A stretch of DNA of 64,000 bases, from positions 3,050,928-3,114,927 of the forward strand of contig NZ_CM002299.1 of the NCBI RefSeq assembly GCF_000153125.2, written 5' to 3'. This DNA comes from Congregibacter litoralis KT71. GTDB taxonomy: Bacteria; Pseudomonadota; Gammaproteobacteria; Pseudomonadales; Halieaceae. The translations under genes were made by a program, and so were the position numbers. Shown piece after piece: positions 46,618 through 56,010 of the stretch; the first letter of the stretch is position 1; every line of letters begins with the position of its first letter. The notes under the pieces are model-generated. The model was given only the letters and a program-made list of their open reading frames with translations, did not search any database and had not been told where the DNA came from.

Positions 46618-48743
46618 AAACACCTCTCTGATAGCCATTTTGTATGGCTGAAAGGTGTCTAGCAAACTGGTGGCGATTCAACACTACCCATATCTTCACG
46701 CATTGATTCCAGCTTTCTAAGGGCGCGAATGATGTCCTCTTTATGCCCCCCTACTGCTTTACCATCGGAGTCACCCGCATCTACCGGGTGCCAGATCAGT
46801 ACCTCACTTTCCTTTTGTCCATGGCGGTCGATACGGCCATTACGCTGTTCCATAACATTAGGGTTGTAAGGAATCTCCAAATGCATGAGGCAATTACAGT
46901 AGTTCTGCAGATCAATACCTTCTGATGCCGCATCTGTGGCCAATAGGATTCTTACGTCTGCATCCTTTGGGTTTGTTTGGAATGCGGCCTTTACGTCTTC
47001 ACGCTCCTCTTGGTCCATACCTCCATGAATGATGGCCAATCGATCACCACCATAGCCCGCTTCAGTGAGGATTTTTTGTAACCATTGCTGTGTTGTTCGG
47101 TATTCCGTGAACAATATGACGCGACGATGATTCCAGTCGCTATCCGTCTTGAGGTTCGCCTCAATCCAAGTGCATATCGCATCAGCCTTGGAGTCGCTTT
47201 GATGCTGTGCGGACTGGGCCCAATCTCTTAATTGGCTAATCAGTCGCTTTTGATCGCCCGTCAGGGGCGCGCTGCGCTTGGTGGCTTCCTCTACGGCCTC
47301 TTCCTGCGCCGCCTCGTAATCCTCGTCCCTAGCGTAGTCCTCTTCGGCCTTAAGCAGCGCCTTTCTGAGGATCCGCTCCTCAATAACCGTCGCCTTGGCA
47401 GGCTTACCCCCTTGGTTGACCGTATTCACATGCTTTTCGAGAGTAGAAGCGAAAGCCGCCGGAGACGAAAACAACCGTTTCTTCATAAGACTGTTTACAA
47501 AGTGGGTGCCGATATATTTTCTGTCTTGATCTGCCGTCTCTTCTCTACTTTGGCAGTAATCATCAAGTAGCTGATGGACTCGCCGCTCTTCGTTAGAATA
47601 ATTGACCTCAAGTGCCTGAAGCTTTCGCTCTGGATACAGAGGATTACCCTTGGCATCGACCAGGTCAGTCTTCAAGCGTCGAACCATAGCCTGCTGCAGC
47701 TGTTTTTCGTCGGGGAGTATGTTGCGCGCAAAGCGTTGATCGTCTAACAACTCTAAAAGCGACGTAAATGATTCTGTATAACCGTTGTGAGGGGTCGCTG
47801 TTAGAAACAGCTTGTGTTGAAAGTGCGGCGCTATCTCTCGTATCAATCGCGTGCGCTGACTTTCTAAGACATAGTTCGCAGAGCCGGATGGTGCGATGTT
47901 GTGCGCCTCGTCCACCACCAAAATATCGAATTTTCGAGGGTAACGCTTGGCTCCAGATAAGGTGTCTCGCATCAATCGCAGTGCTTCACCCGATTTGAGC
48001 CAGTCTTGAGAGGTGATCAGACGAGGGAATGACGTCCAGGGGTTGGCATGAATACCAAGATCGCGCCTCATTTGACGGATATAGTCGGTATTGACGATCT
48101 TGAAATCCAAACCGAACTTCTCCTGCATCTCATCCTGCCACTTCTGTTGCAGAGACGCTGGGCAAATAACAAGGACGGAGCGCGCTCGATGTCGGAGCAG
48201 CAATTCCTGGATGACCAGACCCGCTTCGATGGTCTTGCCCAGCCCTACGTCATCTGCGATCAGTAGGTTCGCCCGAGCCATGTTGATGGCCCGAACTAAG
48301 GGGTCGAGCTGAAAGTCTTCTATCGATACGCCACTGCGAAAGGGCGCCTGGAGGAACCCTCTGTCTGCGTTAGTTGCTGCGCCCCAGCGCACGGCGTCCA
48401 AGAAAGCATCTAGCTTTTCGGCATAGTCGAAACCGGTGATTTCGGGGAGGCCCGCTTTCTCAATGATATGGGCGCCGGGCTCAATCTCCCAAACGACCTG
48501 CAGTTCCTCGCCTAACCCATCCTCATCAATTGAGGACAGCGTGACTAAGTGTTGAGTGGCGCGACCAGCGACGCTCGACTCGGAAGCCACAATATCTGCA
48601 ACAACCCATTGGCGTCGTCTCACTTCAACGAGTTGACCTGGTTCTGGGACCGCAATGATTCGACTTGCTTCAACTGCTTGCTGTTGTTGCTCCAACTCTA
48701 ATGAACTCCTTTCATGAGCCTGAGGTAGTCCGCATGTGGGCTC

Positions 48744-49799
48744 TTAACCTCGACTAATCCCAACCTCTTTCACATGTAGCTTGATACTCACTGCAACTGC
48801 TCGAGCCAGCTCGACGGGGACAGCATTACCAATCAACCTACCTAGCGCCTTAAATTGCACCTTTTTTCGGGACTCGACGAACTTATAGCTTTTGGGGAAA
48901 CTCTGGAGAATTGCCGCCTCCCTGAGGGAGATCGCTCTATCTTGATCTGGATGACCGAAGCGACCGTTACCGAAGCCAAAACACTGTGTTGTCATGGTGG
49001 GTGACGGCTTATCCCACTCCATGCGGCCATACACGCCAGGGAAAGTCTTACCACTGCTACGCTTATGACAATCGGCGACCAAGTGCTGGGGCCAATCACG
49101 CCAGGTACCGCCAGGCTTTGACGCCTTCATACGCTTCATATTCAGATCACTAAGTGTAGCTGTCACGTGCAACGGATCTCGTGGAGCACCCTCGCCCGCA
49201 GCGAGCGGCCTCAGCCTACCGATGGCTTGCTTCACAGTCCTTGGTTTTGGGGTTGTAGGGGGCACTAATTCGATATCCCCGTGCAGCGAAGCTAGCAAAA
49301 CCAACCGCTTGCGACTCTGCGGTACGCCGTAATCACAACTATCAACCACCTTGAACCAAGTTCGGTAGTTCAGACGCTGTAGCGTATCGACAAAATCTAA
49401 AAATACGGGATGCTTCGCGAGCTTGGGAACATTTTCCATCGTTATGACATCGGGTTTGGTAGCTTTGGCCAGCCGGGCGAACTCATACAACAAGGACCAT
49501 TTATGGTCACGGAGCTCGTCATATCGCTGAGCGTAGGTGGAAAAAGGCTGGCAAGGAGCGCAACCAGCGAGGATCTTGACCCGCGCATTGCCAAACAATG
49601 CCGTCAGTTCGCTGGCAGTAAACTCAGCTACATCTTTCTCTACAAATACGGCTTCGTTGTTTGCTTCATACGGATATCTACAGGCCGAATCCAAATCAAC
49701 TCCCGCGGCCACGCGCAGGCCCTCAATACCAAAGCCGTGGGTTAATCCGCCCGCTCCACAAAACAAATCTACACACGCGACGCGATCATCCCTTTCCAC
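48744..49799 (-). CDS. DNA (cytosine-5) methyltransferase, DrmMII-like
   Basis: 351 residues with GTG start at 49799 and AGAGG upstream. Motif I DLFCGAGGLTHGFG, catalytic motif IV GCAPCQPFSTYAQ (Cys near residue 81), ENVPK near residue 122, motif VIII QSRKRLVLLAS and motif X GNAVPVELARA are all present, so it should be active. It is the first gene of the leftward series, 48 nt before drmD. A 5mC methylase (DrmMII) is typical of class 2 DISARM, while drmD and drmMI mark class 1, so its presence here makes the locus a hybrid. It could instead be an unrelated orphan methylase that happens to share the promoter. Confidence 0.85.
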   Translation of the reverse strand: MERDDRVACVDLFCGAGGLTHGFGIEGLRVAAGVDLDSACRYPYEANNEAVFVEKDVAEFTASELTALFGNARVKILAGCAPCQPFSTYAQRYDELRDHKWSLLYEFARLAKATKPDVITMENVPKLAKHPVFLDFVDTLQRLNYRTWFKVVDSCDYGVPQSRKRLVLLASLHGDIELVPPTTPKPRTVKQAIGRLRPLAAGEGAPRDPLHVTATLSDLNMKRMKASKPGGTWRDWPQHLVADCHKRSSGKTFPGVYGRMEWDKPSPTMTTQCFGFGNGRFGHPDQDRAISLREAAILQSFPKSYKFVESRKKVQFKALGRLIGNAVPVELARAVAVSIKLHVKEVGISRG

Positions 49800-49812
49800 A
49801 AACTGACCTCTT

Positions 49813-49849
49813 CTGATTGTTTCAAACTGATTGTATCCGTACGAATCAG
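49813..49849. promoter_or_regulatory. CTGATTGT repeats upstream of the DISARM operon
   Basis: CTGATTGT occurs at 49813-49820 and 49827-49834. The second copy also forms an inverted repeat with AATCAG at 49844-49849. A TACAAT sequence on the minus strand inside the palindrome could serve as a -10 element. The position, 14-50 bp upstream of the first start codon, suits an operator. No -35 match is convincing. Confidence 0.35.
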
Positions 49850-50012
49850 TCGCTGCATTTGTTTTACACCACGGTAGGAGTCGCGCCGTTAAAGCTAGTC
49901 GTCGACGAAGGGTTCCTGGTTCTTGCTAAACGTTCAGTCCGCAACACCATGGTTCTGCGTAACACTCGCTCCTCTTCTGTAGAAAACTGAAAAAAGGCCA
50001 GAAAGATAGGTA

Positions 50013-50194
50013 GGAGCAGGGCACGATTGGCTCAAACAGCCTAGGGGCTGTTTTCGGGTCTGCGACCCGCCGTCGCTGCGCTCCTGCGCCCAAACTGCTC
50101 CTATTCGTCGCAGTTTGTCGAACGAGCACGTTCTTCGGCAGGAACACTCCGGATACAAAAAAGCCCCACCCGATGGGTGAGGCTTTTTTGTATA
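50013..50194 (-). repeat. Diverged 182-bp rtT-like unit at the island A/B junction
   Basis: Ends at the central att with the same terminator and linker as the left repeats, but its hairpins differ. The TAAAACGC/GCGTTTTA stem is here CAAACTGC/GCAGTTTG (50091-50117) around the identical 11-nt loop. The tRNA-end copy at its left is degenerate (GGCACGATT retained). It was probably carried in from another genome's tRNA-Arg locus with island A. Confidence 0.75.
50157..50189 (-). terminator. Rho-independent terminator in the diverged unit
   Basis: Same A6-stem-T6 terminator as at 968-1000 and 1150-1182. Confidence 0.8.
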
Positions 50195-50239
50195 TGGCGC
50201 GCCCGGCACGATTCGAACGTGCGACCGCCTGGTTCGTAG
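50195..50239 (-). repeat. Central att site (45-bp tRNA-Arg copy)
   Basis: Identical to 1188-1232 and to the 3' part of the tRNA at 60431-60475. It forms the right end of island A and the left end of island B. Confidence 0.92.
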
Positions 50240-50367
50240 TTAAGTTCGCAAGCATCCAACCAAACCTCAGAACATCCAGAATATTCAAAAAATACAGCAA
50301 ATTATAGGCATATTTAGAAACCCATTGTTCTAACTAGTCCAGCATGATCCAATACAATCTCATAAAT

Positions 50368-50392
50368 TTGTGGGTGCAGTGTGGGTGCAGGA
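50368..50392 (+). repeat. Left copy of a 25-bp terminal repeat (two GTGGGTGCAG units)
   Basis: Two tandem TGTGGGTGCAG units, identical to 60342-60366 at the other end of island B and in the same orientation. Position near both att sites suggests arm-type integrase binding sites. Confidence 0.6.
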
Positions 50393-50422
50393 GCAGCACA
50401 CGAGCAATCAAGGTATACGAAC

Positions 50423-51772
50423 ATGGCTCTCAACCTGTTAACTACTGCCAGGTTAAAAGCGGTCGCTGAGGAGGATATCGGGACTATTCTCAATGATGGT
50501 GGTGGCCTCCGAGGTAGGGTGCGAAAAAATCGTGCTGGGGATTTAACAGTGCAGTTCGAGTACAAGTATCGAGATGGCAAAAAGTACAGGACCAGTAAAG
50601 TAGAGCAGTGGCCTAAGCGATCGCTTGCCGAGATCAGGGAGATATACCGGTCGATAAAAACAGGCCTCGCCAAAGGCGAAGATCCGATAGAGCTTCGTAA
50701 AGCCGAAAGACTAGAGGCTCAACTCGATCAAGCTAACCGCCTAGAAACGCAAAGACGCGAACTCGAGCGCCTTGCATTTGAAGCCGCTAACACTCGAACA
50801 CTCACAGACGCTATTTACCAGTGGGAGAAGCTAGAGCTCTCGCGGCGTAAGCGTGGCGGCGCTGAGGCTATAAGAGCCATCAAGAAAGACATAATCCCGG
50901 CACTAGGTGGAATGCCGCTCGCAGACATTAAGCGCGCTATGCTCATCGATCAGCTCGACCGTGTCGTGGAGCGTGGATCGCTGGTAATGGCCAACCACCT
51001 CTTTGGCGACCTCAAGCAGTTTTTCACTTATGCGGTAGCTAGGGATTGGATCGACGTTCATCCGCTTGCGGGCCTTACCAAGGAGAGAATTGGTGGTCGT
51101 CAGAAGGAGCGCGACAGATACCTGTCTGATGAGGAAATCACTGAGCTTACTGAGCGACTTCAATCGGCCAACTTATTGATCACAACTGAACAGTCAATCT
51201 GGATTATGCTATCGACTTGCTGTCGCGTAGGCGAACTCTCGCAGGCGCGGTGGGAAGATATAGAGCTGGAACAAGGTGAGTGGCGCATCCCCGCTCGCAA
51301 TAGCAAGAACGCTAGAAGCCATATCATCTACCTATCAGAATTTGCCAAGATTCAATTTGAAGAATTACATCGGATTACTGCGGGCTCAAATTGGTGTATT
51401 CCGTCGCGCAGCAGAGAAGCGCATATCGATCAAAAATCGATATCCAAGCAGATCAGAGACCGTGTCCGCAAAACCTCTCTCAAAGGCCGTAGCAATTCGT
51501 CAGGGACCCTTTTGCTAAGCGGCGGACCTTGGACACCGCATGACCTACGGCGAACTGGAGCCACCATGATGGGCGAACTCGGTGTGATGGGGGAGGTAAT
51601 AGAACGTTGCCTGAACCATGTGGAGATAAATAAACTGAAGCGTACTTACCAACGTCATGAGCTGAGGGCTGAGCAGCGCGAAGCCTGGCGATTGCTGGGT
51701 GATAGACTAGAGCTGCTTTCAACTGTTGATCCAACTGGAAATGTCACCGTGGGAAGTTTCAAGCGCGCCTAG
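50423..51772 (+). CDS. int: Tyrosine recombinase, P4-like integrase of island B
   Basis: About 449 residues from the ATG at 50423 (MALNLLTTARLKAV), with AAGG upstream; an earlier GTG at 50381 would read through the arm repeats. An N-terminal arm-binding DUF4102-like domain is followed by the catalytic domain: Arg in STCCRVGEL near residue 267, HDLRRTG near residue 372, His in CLNHVEINK and Tyr in TYQRH near residue 408. It should recombine the tRNA-Arg att sites. It is transcribed inward from the att, 183 bp away. Confidence 0.9.
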   Translation: MALNLLTTARLKAVAEEDIGTILNDGGGLRGRVRKNRAGDLTVQFEYKYRDGKKYRTSKVEQWPKRSLAEIREIYRSIKTGLAKGEDPIELRKAERLEAQLDQANRLETQRRELERLAFEAANTRTLTDAIYQWEKLELSRRKRGGAEAIRAIKKDIIPALGGMPLADIKRAMLIDQLDRVVERGSLVMANHLFGDLKQFFTYAVARDWIDVHPLAGLTKERIGGRQKERDRYLSDEEITELTERLQSANLLITTEQSIWIMLSTCCRVGELSQARWEDIELEQGEWRIPARNSKNARSHIIYLSEFAKIQFEELHRITAGSNWCIPSRSREAHIDQKSISKQIRDRVRKTSLKGRSNSSGTLLLSGGPWTPHDLRRTGATMMGELGVMGEVIERCLNHVEINKLKRTYQRHELRAEQREAWRLLGDRLELLSTVDPTGNVTVGSFKRA

Positions 51773-51926
51773 TCGCTCGAGTATCCTATCTCTTGAACGT
51801 CGCGCGATTTCCCAGTTTTGTTTTCGGCACACCACCACGCCCAGGCTTTTACTGACCGCTCACCGACACATAGAGTCGCAGGGAGTCGCATAACGCGTCG
51901 AATGGCCCAAAAAAGAGGAGAATTAC

Positions 51927-54359
51927 GTGCAAACTCTAGCCAAAGGACAAAAAGCTCTAAAAGAGCTCATAGACACCTTGAGCTCAGACTCGAACATGAA
52001 TGAAGCGCAGACAAGGTTCCACATAATCGACCGCGTACTATTTCATTGCCTAGGCTGGTCGAAAGACGTGGTGGAAGTCGAGAACCATGAAGAAAGAAAG
52101 TTCACAGACTACGAGTTAGGCTCGCCCAGAAGTGCAGTGCTCGAAGCAAAACGTGAAGGAACCTTTTTTGAAATCCCGGCCAGTTTATCAAAGAACCTAA
52201 CCATCGACTTAGATTCGATAATGAAGCTAAGTGCGGACGCCTCAGAAGCCATTAAGCAGGCGCAAGGGTACTGCAGCCAGAGAGGTATACCGATAGCAAT
52301 TGTAAGCAATGGACATCAATATATAGCGTTCCTCGCTTCCCGACAGGACGGGGTATCCGTCTACGAGGGCGACGCAGTTGTCTTTCACAGCCTGCAACAC
52401 ATGCTTAAAAACTTTAATTCAGCATGGCAACTCCTCTCTCAGGCCGGGATAGCAGATCGGAATATTGCGCGATACTTAATTTCAGGTGAGAGCGGGATAC
52501 CAAGCAAACTTTCCTCGAAACTAACAGATCATCCGTCGGCCAGATATCAGAGTGAGATGCAGGCAACGCTCAGCCAGCTATCAGAATTGTTTTTACAGGA
52601 TCTTATTGACAATAAAGAAGTAGAGAAGGCTTTTTTTGCAGAGTGCTATTGCGAAAGCGGCTCGCTATCCAAATATGCACTACTTAGCAAAAACATTCTC
52701 GAGGCACGGTACGCATCACTCTTTAGCGGCCACGAAGCCGCGCCGCATCTCACCCCAGTGAAAGACAAAAAAACTGACAATTTTTCACCAGGGGTGCTTA
52801 CAGAAGCTATCGCGAGGAGGCCCATTGTGCTGCTTGGGGATGTCGGTGTTGGTAAAACGTCGTTTGTAAAGAATCTCATCTACAACAGTGCATATGACGA
52901 ATTTCAGAGCGCCATTTACATTTACATTGATCTAGGTTCCACGGCCGCGCTCTCTGTGGATTTGAAAACCTTTGTGCTAAATGAGGTAGAGCGCCAGTTG
53001 TTCGAGAACTATGACATTGATGTTAGTGCACACAAATTTTTGAAAGCAATTTACGCCTCAGACATACATAAATTTGGAAACGGCATATGGGGAGCAAAAA
53101 AAACAAGCGATCCAGATCTGTACGATTCAAAATTACTTGAAATGCTTGAAGCCCTGACAAAAGAAAAGGACCAACACCTCAAAAGGTCCATAAATGGCCA
53201 TGCAAACTCAACTAAAAGACAAATCATAATCTCGCTTGATAATGCGGATCAGAGGGATTTTGAGATACAGCAAAGCGCATTTATTATTGCTCAAGAGTTC
53301 GCGAAAGACTGGAACTCCACTGTCTTCGTCTCTGTAAGACCTCAAACTTTTTTCAAATCCAAACGATCAGGCGCATTAGCTGCTTATCCACACAAAGTAT
53401 TCACAATCTCTCCGCCCCGAATTGATGTCGTTGTAAAAAAGAGACTTTCATTTGCATTGAATATGGCAGAGGGAAAAGTTTCGATAGAAACAATTGACTA
53501 CGTTCGGCTCAACGCTGGAAATCTAGCTCAGTTCTTGAAAGCACTAATTACATCGTTATCGAGCAACTACGAGTTGTATGAGTTCTTATCGAACATCACC
53601 GGCGGCAACATTCGAGCGGCGATCGAGTTCGTAACTAACTTCATTGGTAGCCCAAACGTCGATGCTGAGAAGATAATTCGAATAATGAATGAAGAAGAGA
53701 GCTATCAGATACCGCTTCACGAATTCACGAAGTCAGCACTGCTGGGCAATTACTCCCATTATAACGCAGATACATCGATAGCCATGAACGTCTACGACAT
53801 TGCGTCAACAGACCCAAAGGAGCATTTTCTCAAGCCAATTCTGCTAGCCCTACTTGAGAGCGCCCAGGAGCTCCACGACAATGATGGCTTTTGCAAAACA
53901 AAGGAGCTAACAAGTGAACTGCAAGGGCTGGGATTTACTCTAGATCAAATCACCAGAGCATTCAGGGACTGCACTAATAAAAAACTGATCGAAACGTCTC
54001 AGCGAGTTACATTCGAGGAAGACATCAACGGTGTGTTAGTTGGAAAAATACCCGATTCATTCAGGGTCACCTCTATCGGTGCATACCACCTCAAGCGGTG
54101 GATGTCTGTGTTCACCTACTTTGACGCCATGGTTTTTGATACCCCGATCTTAGACAAAGATGCTCGCGAAAAGTTGTCCGAAGACCTAAACTCTTTCAAT
54201 ATCAATGCCAGATACTGCAGAGCCGTCGCCTTCAAAAGTTACTTAATGGACGTATGGGACAACATGGCTAACAAACCGCATTTTTTCGACTTCAATCAGT
54301 ATTGCGACGCTGGAGAAAATACATTTTTTGCGGTTAAACGAGCGATCGAAAGACATTGA
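51927..54359 (+). CDS. Nuclease-P-loop NTPase, candidate defence protein
   Basis: 810 residues, GTG start with AGAGGAG 6 nt upstream. Residues 20-150 resemble the N-terminal nuclease domain of type I restriction HsdR proteins (NEAQTRFHIIDRVLF, LGSPRSAVLEAKREG with the ExK motif near residue 74). A P-loop follows near residue 303 (LLGDVGVGKTSFVKNLI), with a Walker B-like IIISLDNAD near residue 434. The remaining 350 residues are helical, like the sensor part of STAND-type ATPases. Single large proteins of this build are often stand-alone phage-defence genes carried by satellites. It occupies the cargo position directly after the integrase. The exact family is not recognised. Confidence 0.6.
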   Translation: MQTLAKGQKALKELIDTLSSDSNMNEAQTRFHIIDRVLFHCLGWSKDVVEVENHEERKFTDYELGSPRSAVLEAKREGTFFEIPASLSKNLTIDLDSIMKLSADASEAIKQAQGYCSQRGIPIAIVSNGHQYIAFLASRQDGVSVYEGDAVVFHSLQHMLKNFNSAWQLLSQAGIADRNIARYLISGESGIPSKLSSKLTDHPSARYQSEMQATLSQLSELFLQDLIDNKEVEKAFFAECYCESGSLSKYALLSKNILEARYASLFSGHEAAPHLTPVKDKKTDNFSPGVLTEAIARRPIVLLGDVGVGKTSFVKNLIYNSAYDEFQSAIYIYIDLGSTAALSVDLKTFVLNEVERQLFENYDIDVSAHKFLKAIYASDIHKFGNGIWGAKKTSDPDLYDSKLLEMLEALTKEKDQHLKRSINGHANSTKRQIIISLDNADQRDFEIQQSAFIIAQEFAKDWNSTVFVSVRPQTFFKSKRSGALAAYPHKVFTISPPRIDVVVKKRLSFALNMAEGKVSIETIDYVRLNAGNLAQFLKALITSLSSNYELYEFLSNITGGNIRAAIEFVTNFIGSPNVDAEKIIRIMNEEESYQIPLHEFTKSALLGNYSHYNADTSIAMNVYDIASTDPKEHFLKPILLALLESAQELHDNDGFCKTKELTSELQGLGFTLDQITRAFRDCTNKKLIETSQRVTFEEDINGVLVGKIPDSFRVTSIGAYHLKRWMSVFTYFDAMVFDTPILDKDAREKLSEDLNSFNINARYCRAVAFKSYLMDVWDNMANKPHFFDFNQYCDAGENTFFAVKRAIERH

Positions 54360-54606
54360 TACTTAACTTCTTGGAAGTTCAAGTTCACCGCAAAATGATG
54401 AAGGCTAATTGCAATGGTGCAGACATGACCCGAAAGGGATCGCACGGCTGCTGGATCGAGCATGCCATTAGCAGTCACTCATAATCACGACCAACGATCC
54501 CCGCCTTCGGCCAGCAGAAAACGTTTATGCTCCCCTAGACGAGTATCTCTCGAGGTAGATGGTGCCGTTGTTTGGAACCTTGCTTCACCAAATTGATATT
54601 TTTTTG

Positions 54607-55242
54607 CTAAAAGTACTCGAAATAAAGATCATCAAGGCGATCCAACGTATCGCTCACTGTAAATCCAGTGGTTTCGGGGCAATAGGACTCCAGGTCAACC
54701 GTTCTCGCCCTAGAACTTGCTCGTTCGTACTTTTTTTTCAGACCATCTAAATATTGAGCGTCGCTTCCGTCAGCAGCATCAAAGAGTGCTTCGATCATCC
54801 TCTCTATCGGGCCGGCCACGGAAAGCAAACATCTGACATCTTTTAATTGAGTCTCATTGCTTTCTGCATCTTCCGTCATTAAATATTCAAGTCGATCAAT
54901 TCGCTCATTAAAGTCACCTTTACCGTCGCACCGCTGAAGATTTTTCGTGAGCGTCAGGAGCTCTCCTATCAGCCGTCTTTGCTGCTCCAATTCAGCTTCC
55001 AGATATCGAATATTTTGATTAACCGTAAAATCGAACTCATCTATCGCAGCGTCGAAGTTGTAGTCATAAAACCCAAAAGCATCACGCTCCGCGTCCGATA
55101 CGGTTTTCGATTGCTCGATATTCTTCCCTATCAACAGCTGAGCTTGCGCCCAGTCCGCGCTACAGTCACTCATAGCATCCATTGAAAACCCAACGAGCAC
55201 GCTCAACAAAAAGGTCCTAAGGTAAATACACTGCCTCGGCAT
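54607..55242 (-). CDS. Exported hypothetical protein
   Basis: About 211 residues from the ATG at 55242, which has AGGAGG upstream. The N-terminus (MPRQCIYLRTFLLSVLVGFS) is a signal peptide. The mature part is acidic and helical, with four cysteines (CSADW, QRCDGKG, VRCLLS, SYCPET) that could form disulfides in the periplasm. No family recognised. It lies just downstream of the exported HEYGHH protein on the same strand, so the two probably form an operon. A start at 55272 would overlap that gene. Confidence 0.6.
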   Translation of the reverse strand: MPRQCIYLRTFLLSVLVGFSMDAMSDCSADWAQAQLLIGKNIEQSKTVSDAERDAFGFYDYNFDAAIDEFDFTVNQNIRYLEAELEQQRRLIGELLTLTKNLQRCDGKGDFNERIDRLEYLMTEDAESNETQLKDVRCLLSVAGPIERMIEALFDAADGSDAQYLDGLKKKYERASSRARTVDLESYCPETTGFTVSDTLDRLDDLYFEYF

Positions 55243-55258
55243 TACAGGGAGCCTCCTC

Positions 55259-55699
55259 TTACAGTTCTGCACAAGCCGAGATCACCTGCGCTCGTTGATA
55301 GCCAGTGGGATGATACCAACTAGGTCGCGTGGGGCCTTGTAACGATACAAAAAACGATATTGCCGCAAGCGAAATTTTTGGGTGCGTGTTTGCCGCCGCC
55401 CAGCAATCAGCCTCTTTCTCATACCCCCGGCGCAACCACGTTCGGTTGTATTGGTTTGCTTCGAAGTATTCACGCTTCAAGTGTCCGCGATAATGGTGGC
55501 CGTACTCATGAGCTCGAAAGAATTCGCACACTAACGGTCCGACATCAAAGCAGATATCAGGGTTGTAATAAATTACAGGCCCGTATCGATTGTAAGATGC
55601 CATGGCGATATCGGTTAGAGATAAATCTGCTATCTCCTGGACTCTCGAGTTTGCCGCACTGGCCGCAACGAGAAGAACACATACAAAACAAAGCCTCAT
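55259..55699 (-). CDS. Exported zinc-metallopeptidase-like protein (HEYGHH)
   Basis: 146 residues from the ATG at 55699, preceded by AAGGAG. Signal peptide MRLCFVCVLLVAASAANS. The mature protein contains RAHEYGHHYRGH near residue 66, an HExxH zinc site, followed about 25 residues later by EKEADCWAA, where Glu/Asp would complete the site as in small M48-like or gluzincin peptidases. It ends in SACAEL. The frame is open further upstream to 55963, but that part is Arg-rich and unlikely to be coding. Neighbour of the exported protein at 54607-55242. Confidence 0.65.
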   Translation of the reverse strand: MRLCFVCVLLVAASAANSRVQEIADLSLTDIAMASYNRYGPVIYYNPDICFDVGPLVCEFFRAHEYGHHYRGHLKREYFEANQYNRTWLRRGYEKEADCWAAANTHPKISLAAISFFVSLQGPTRPSWYHPTGYQRAQVISACAEL

Positions 55700-56010
55700 T
55701 GATTCAGCTCCTTGATAAACGTTATGTTGAAGTTGCTGTAAGAAAAACGAGCTACGAAGCAAATGCTGTCCATACTCTTTCAGCCTGGGACCGGTAAGTG
55801 TAGTTATCAATGCGAGGGTTAGTGATCTCGATTCATTTATAACACGCCGACGCTTGGCATAGTCGGAACTGGTGCCCGCCCCGGATCGACTGTGGCGGCC
55901 ACGGGTCCCTTTAGATTTCCGTGGGCTCTTATTGGGTCTATTAAAAAATATCAAGACATGCAATCGCGGCAGCTGGAGAGGAAGACCATGCAGCGATCAA
56001 CCAATCACCT

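Larger units (their letters stand above)
45452..46680 (-). mobile_element. IS3-family element, type 2, copy B (1229 bp)
   Basis: Same element as 12627-13855. Target duplication ACA (45449-45451 and 46681-46683). The left end differs slightly from copy A (CCAGTTCTCTAGACACTTTC), which changes the OrfB C-terminus from KGV to ESV. Confidence 0.92.
44323..48695 (-). pseudogene. drmD: DISARM SNF2-type helicase DrmD-like, interrupted by an IS3 element
   Basis: The N-terminal part has a SNF2/SF2 core: DDVGLGKTIEAGLVIQELL near residue 148, VVDEAHN near residue 260, ATDAASEGIDLQ near residue 597 and NGRIDRHGQ near residue 627. The IS at 45452-46680 follows MREDMGSV. Without the IS and one ACA duplication the frame reads MGSVNPVIAPQMSGLIEGRQ and continues through a coiled coil and the helicase-associated C-terminal domain to the stop at 44323, for 1046 residues. 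DrmD defines class 1 DISARM. The split leaves a helicase core without its C-terminal third, so function is probably lost unless the halves complement. Confidence 0.88.
1188..50239. mobile_element. Genomic island A (defence island) between two tRNA-Arg att copies
   Basis: The island is bounded by 45-bp direct repeats of the tRNA-Arg 3' part. It carries DISARM, a toxin-antitoxin-like pair, GTPases and many IS elements. No integrase or relaxase gene is recognisable inside, so it may depend on the integrase of the adjacent island B (50423-51772) or have lost its own. Base composition is visibly less GC-rich than in the chromosomal genes right of 60.5 kb. Confidence 0.75.

Noticed and set aside
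50195..50239. A second tRNA-Arg gene at the island junction
   Set aside because: Only the 3' part from the anticodon loop is present; the 5' half is absent, so it is an att copy.
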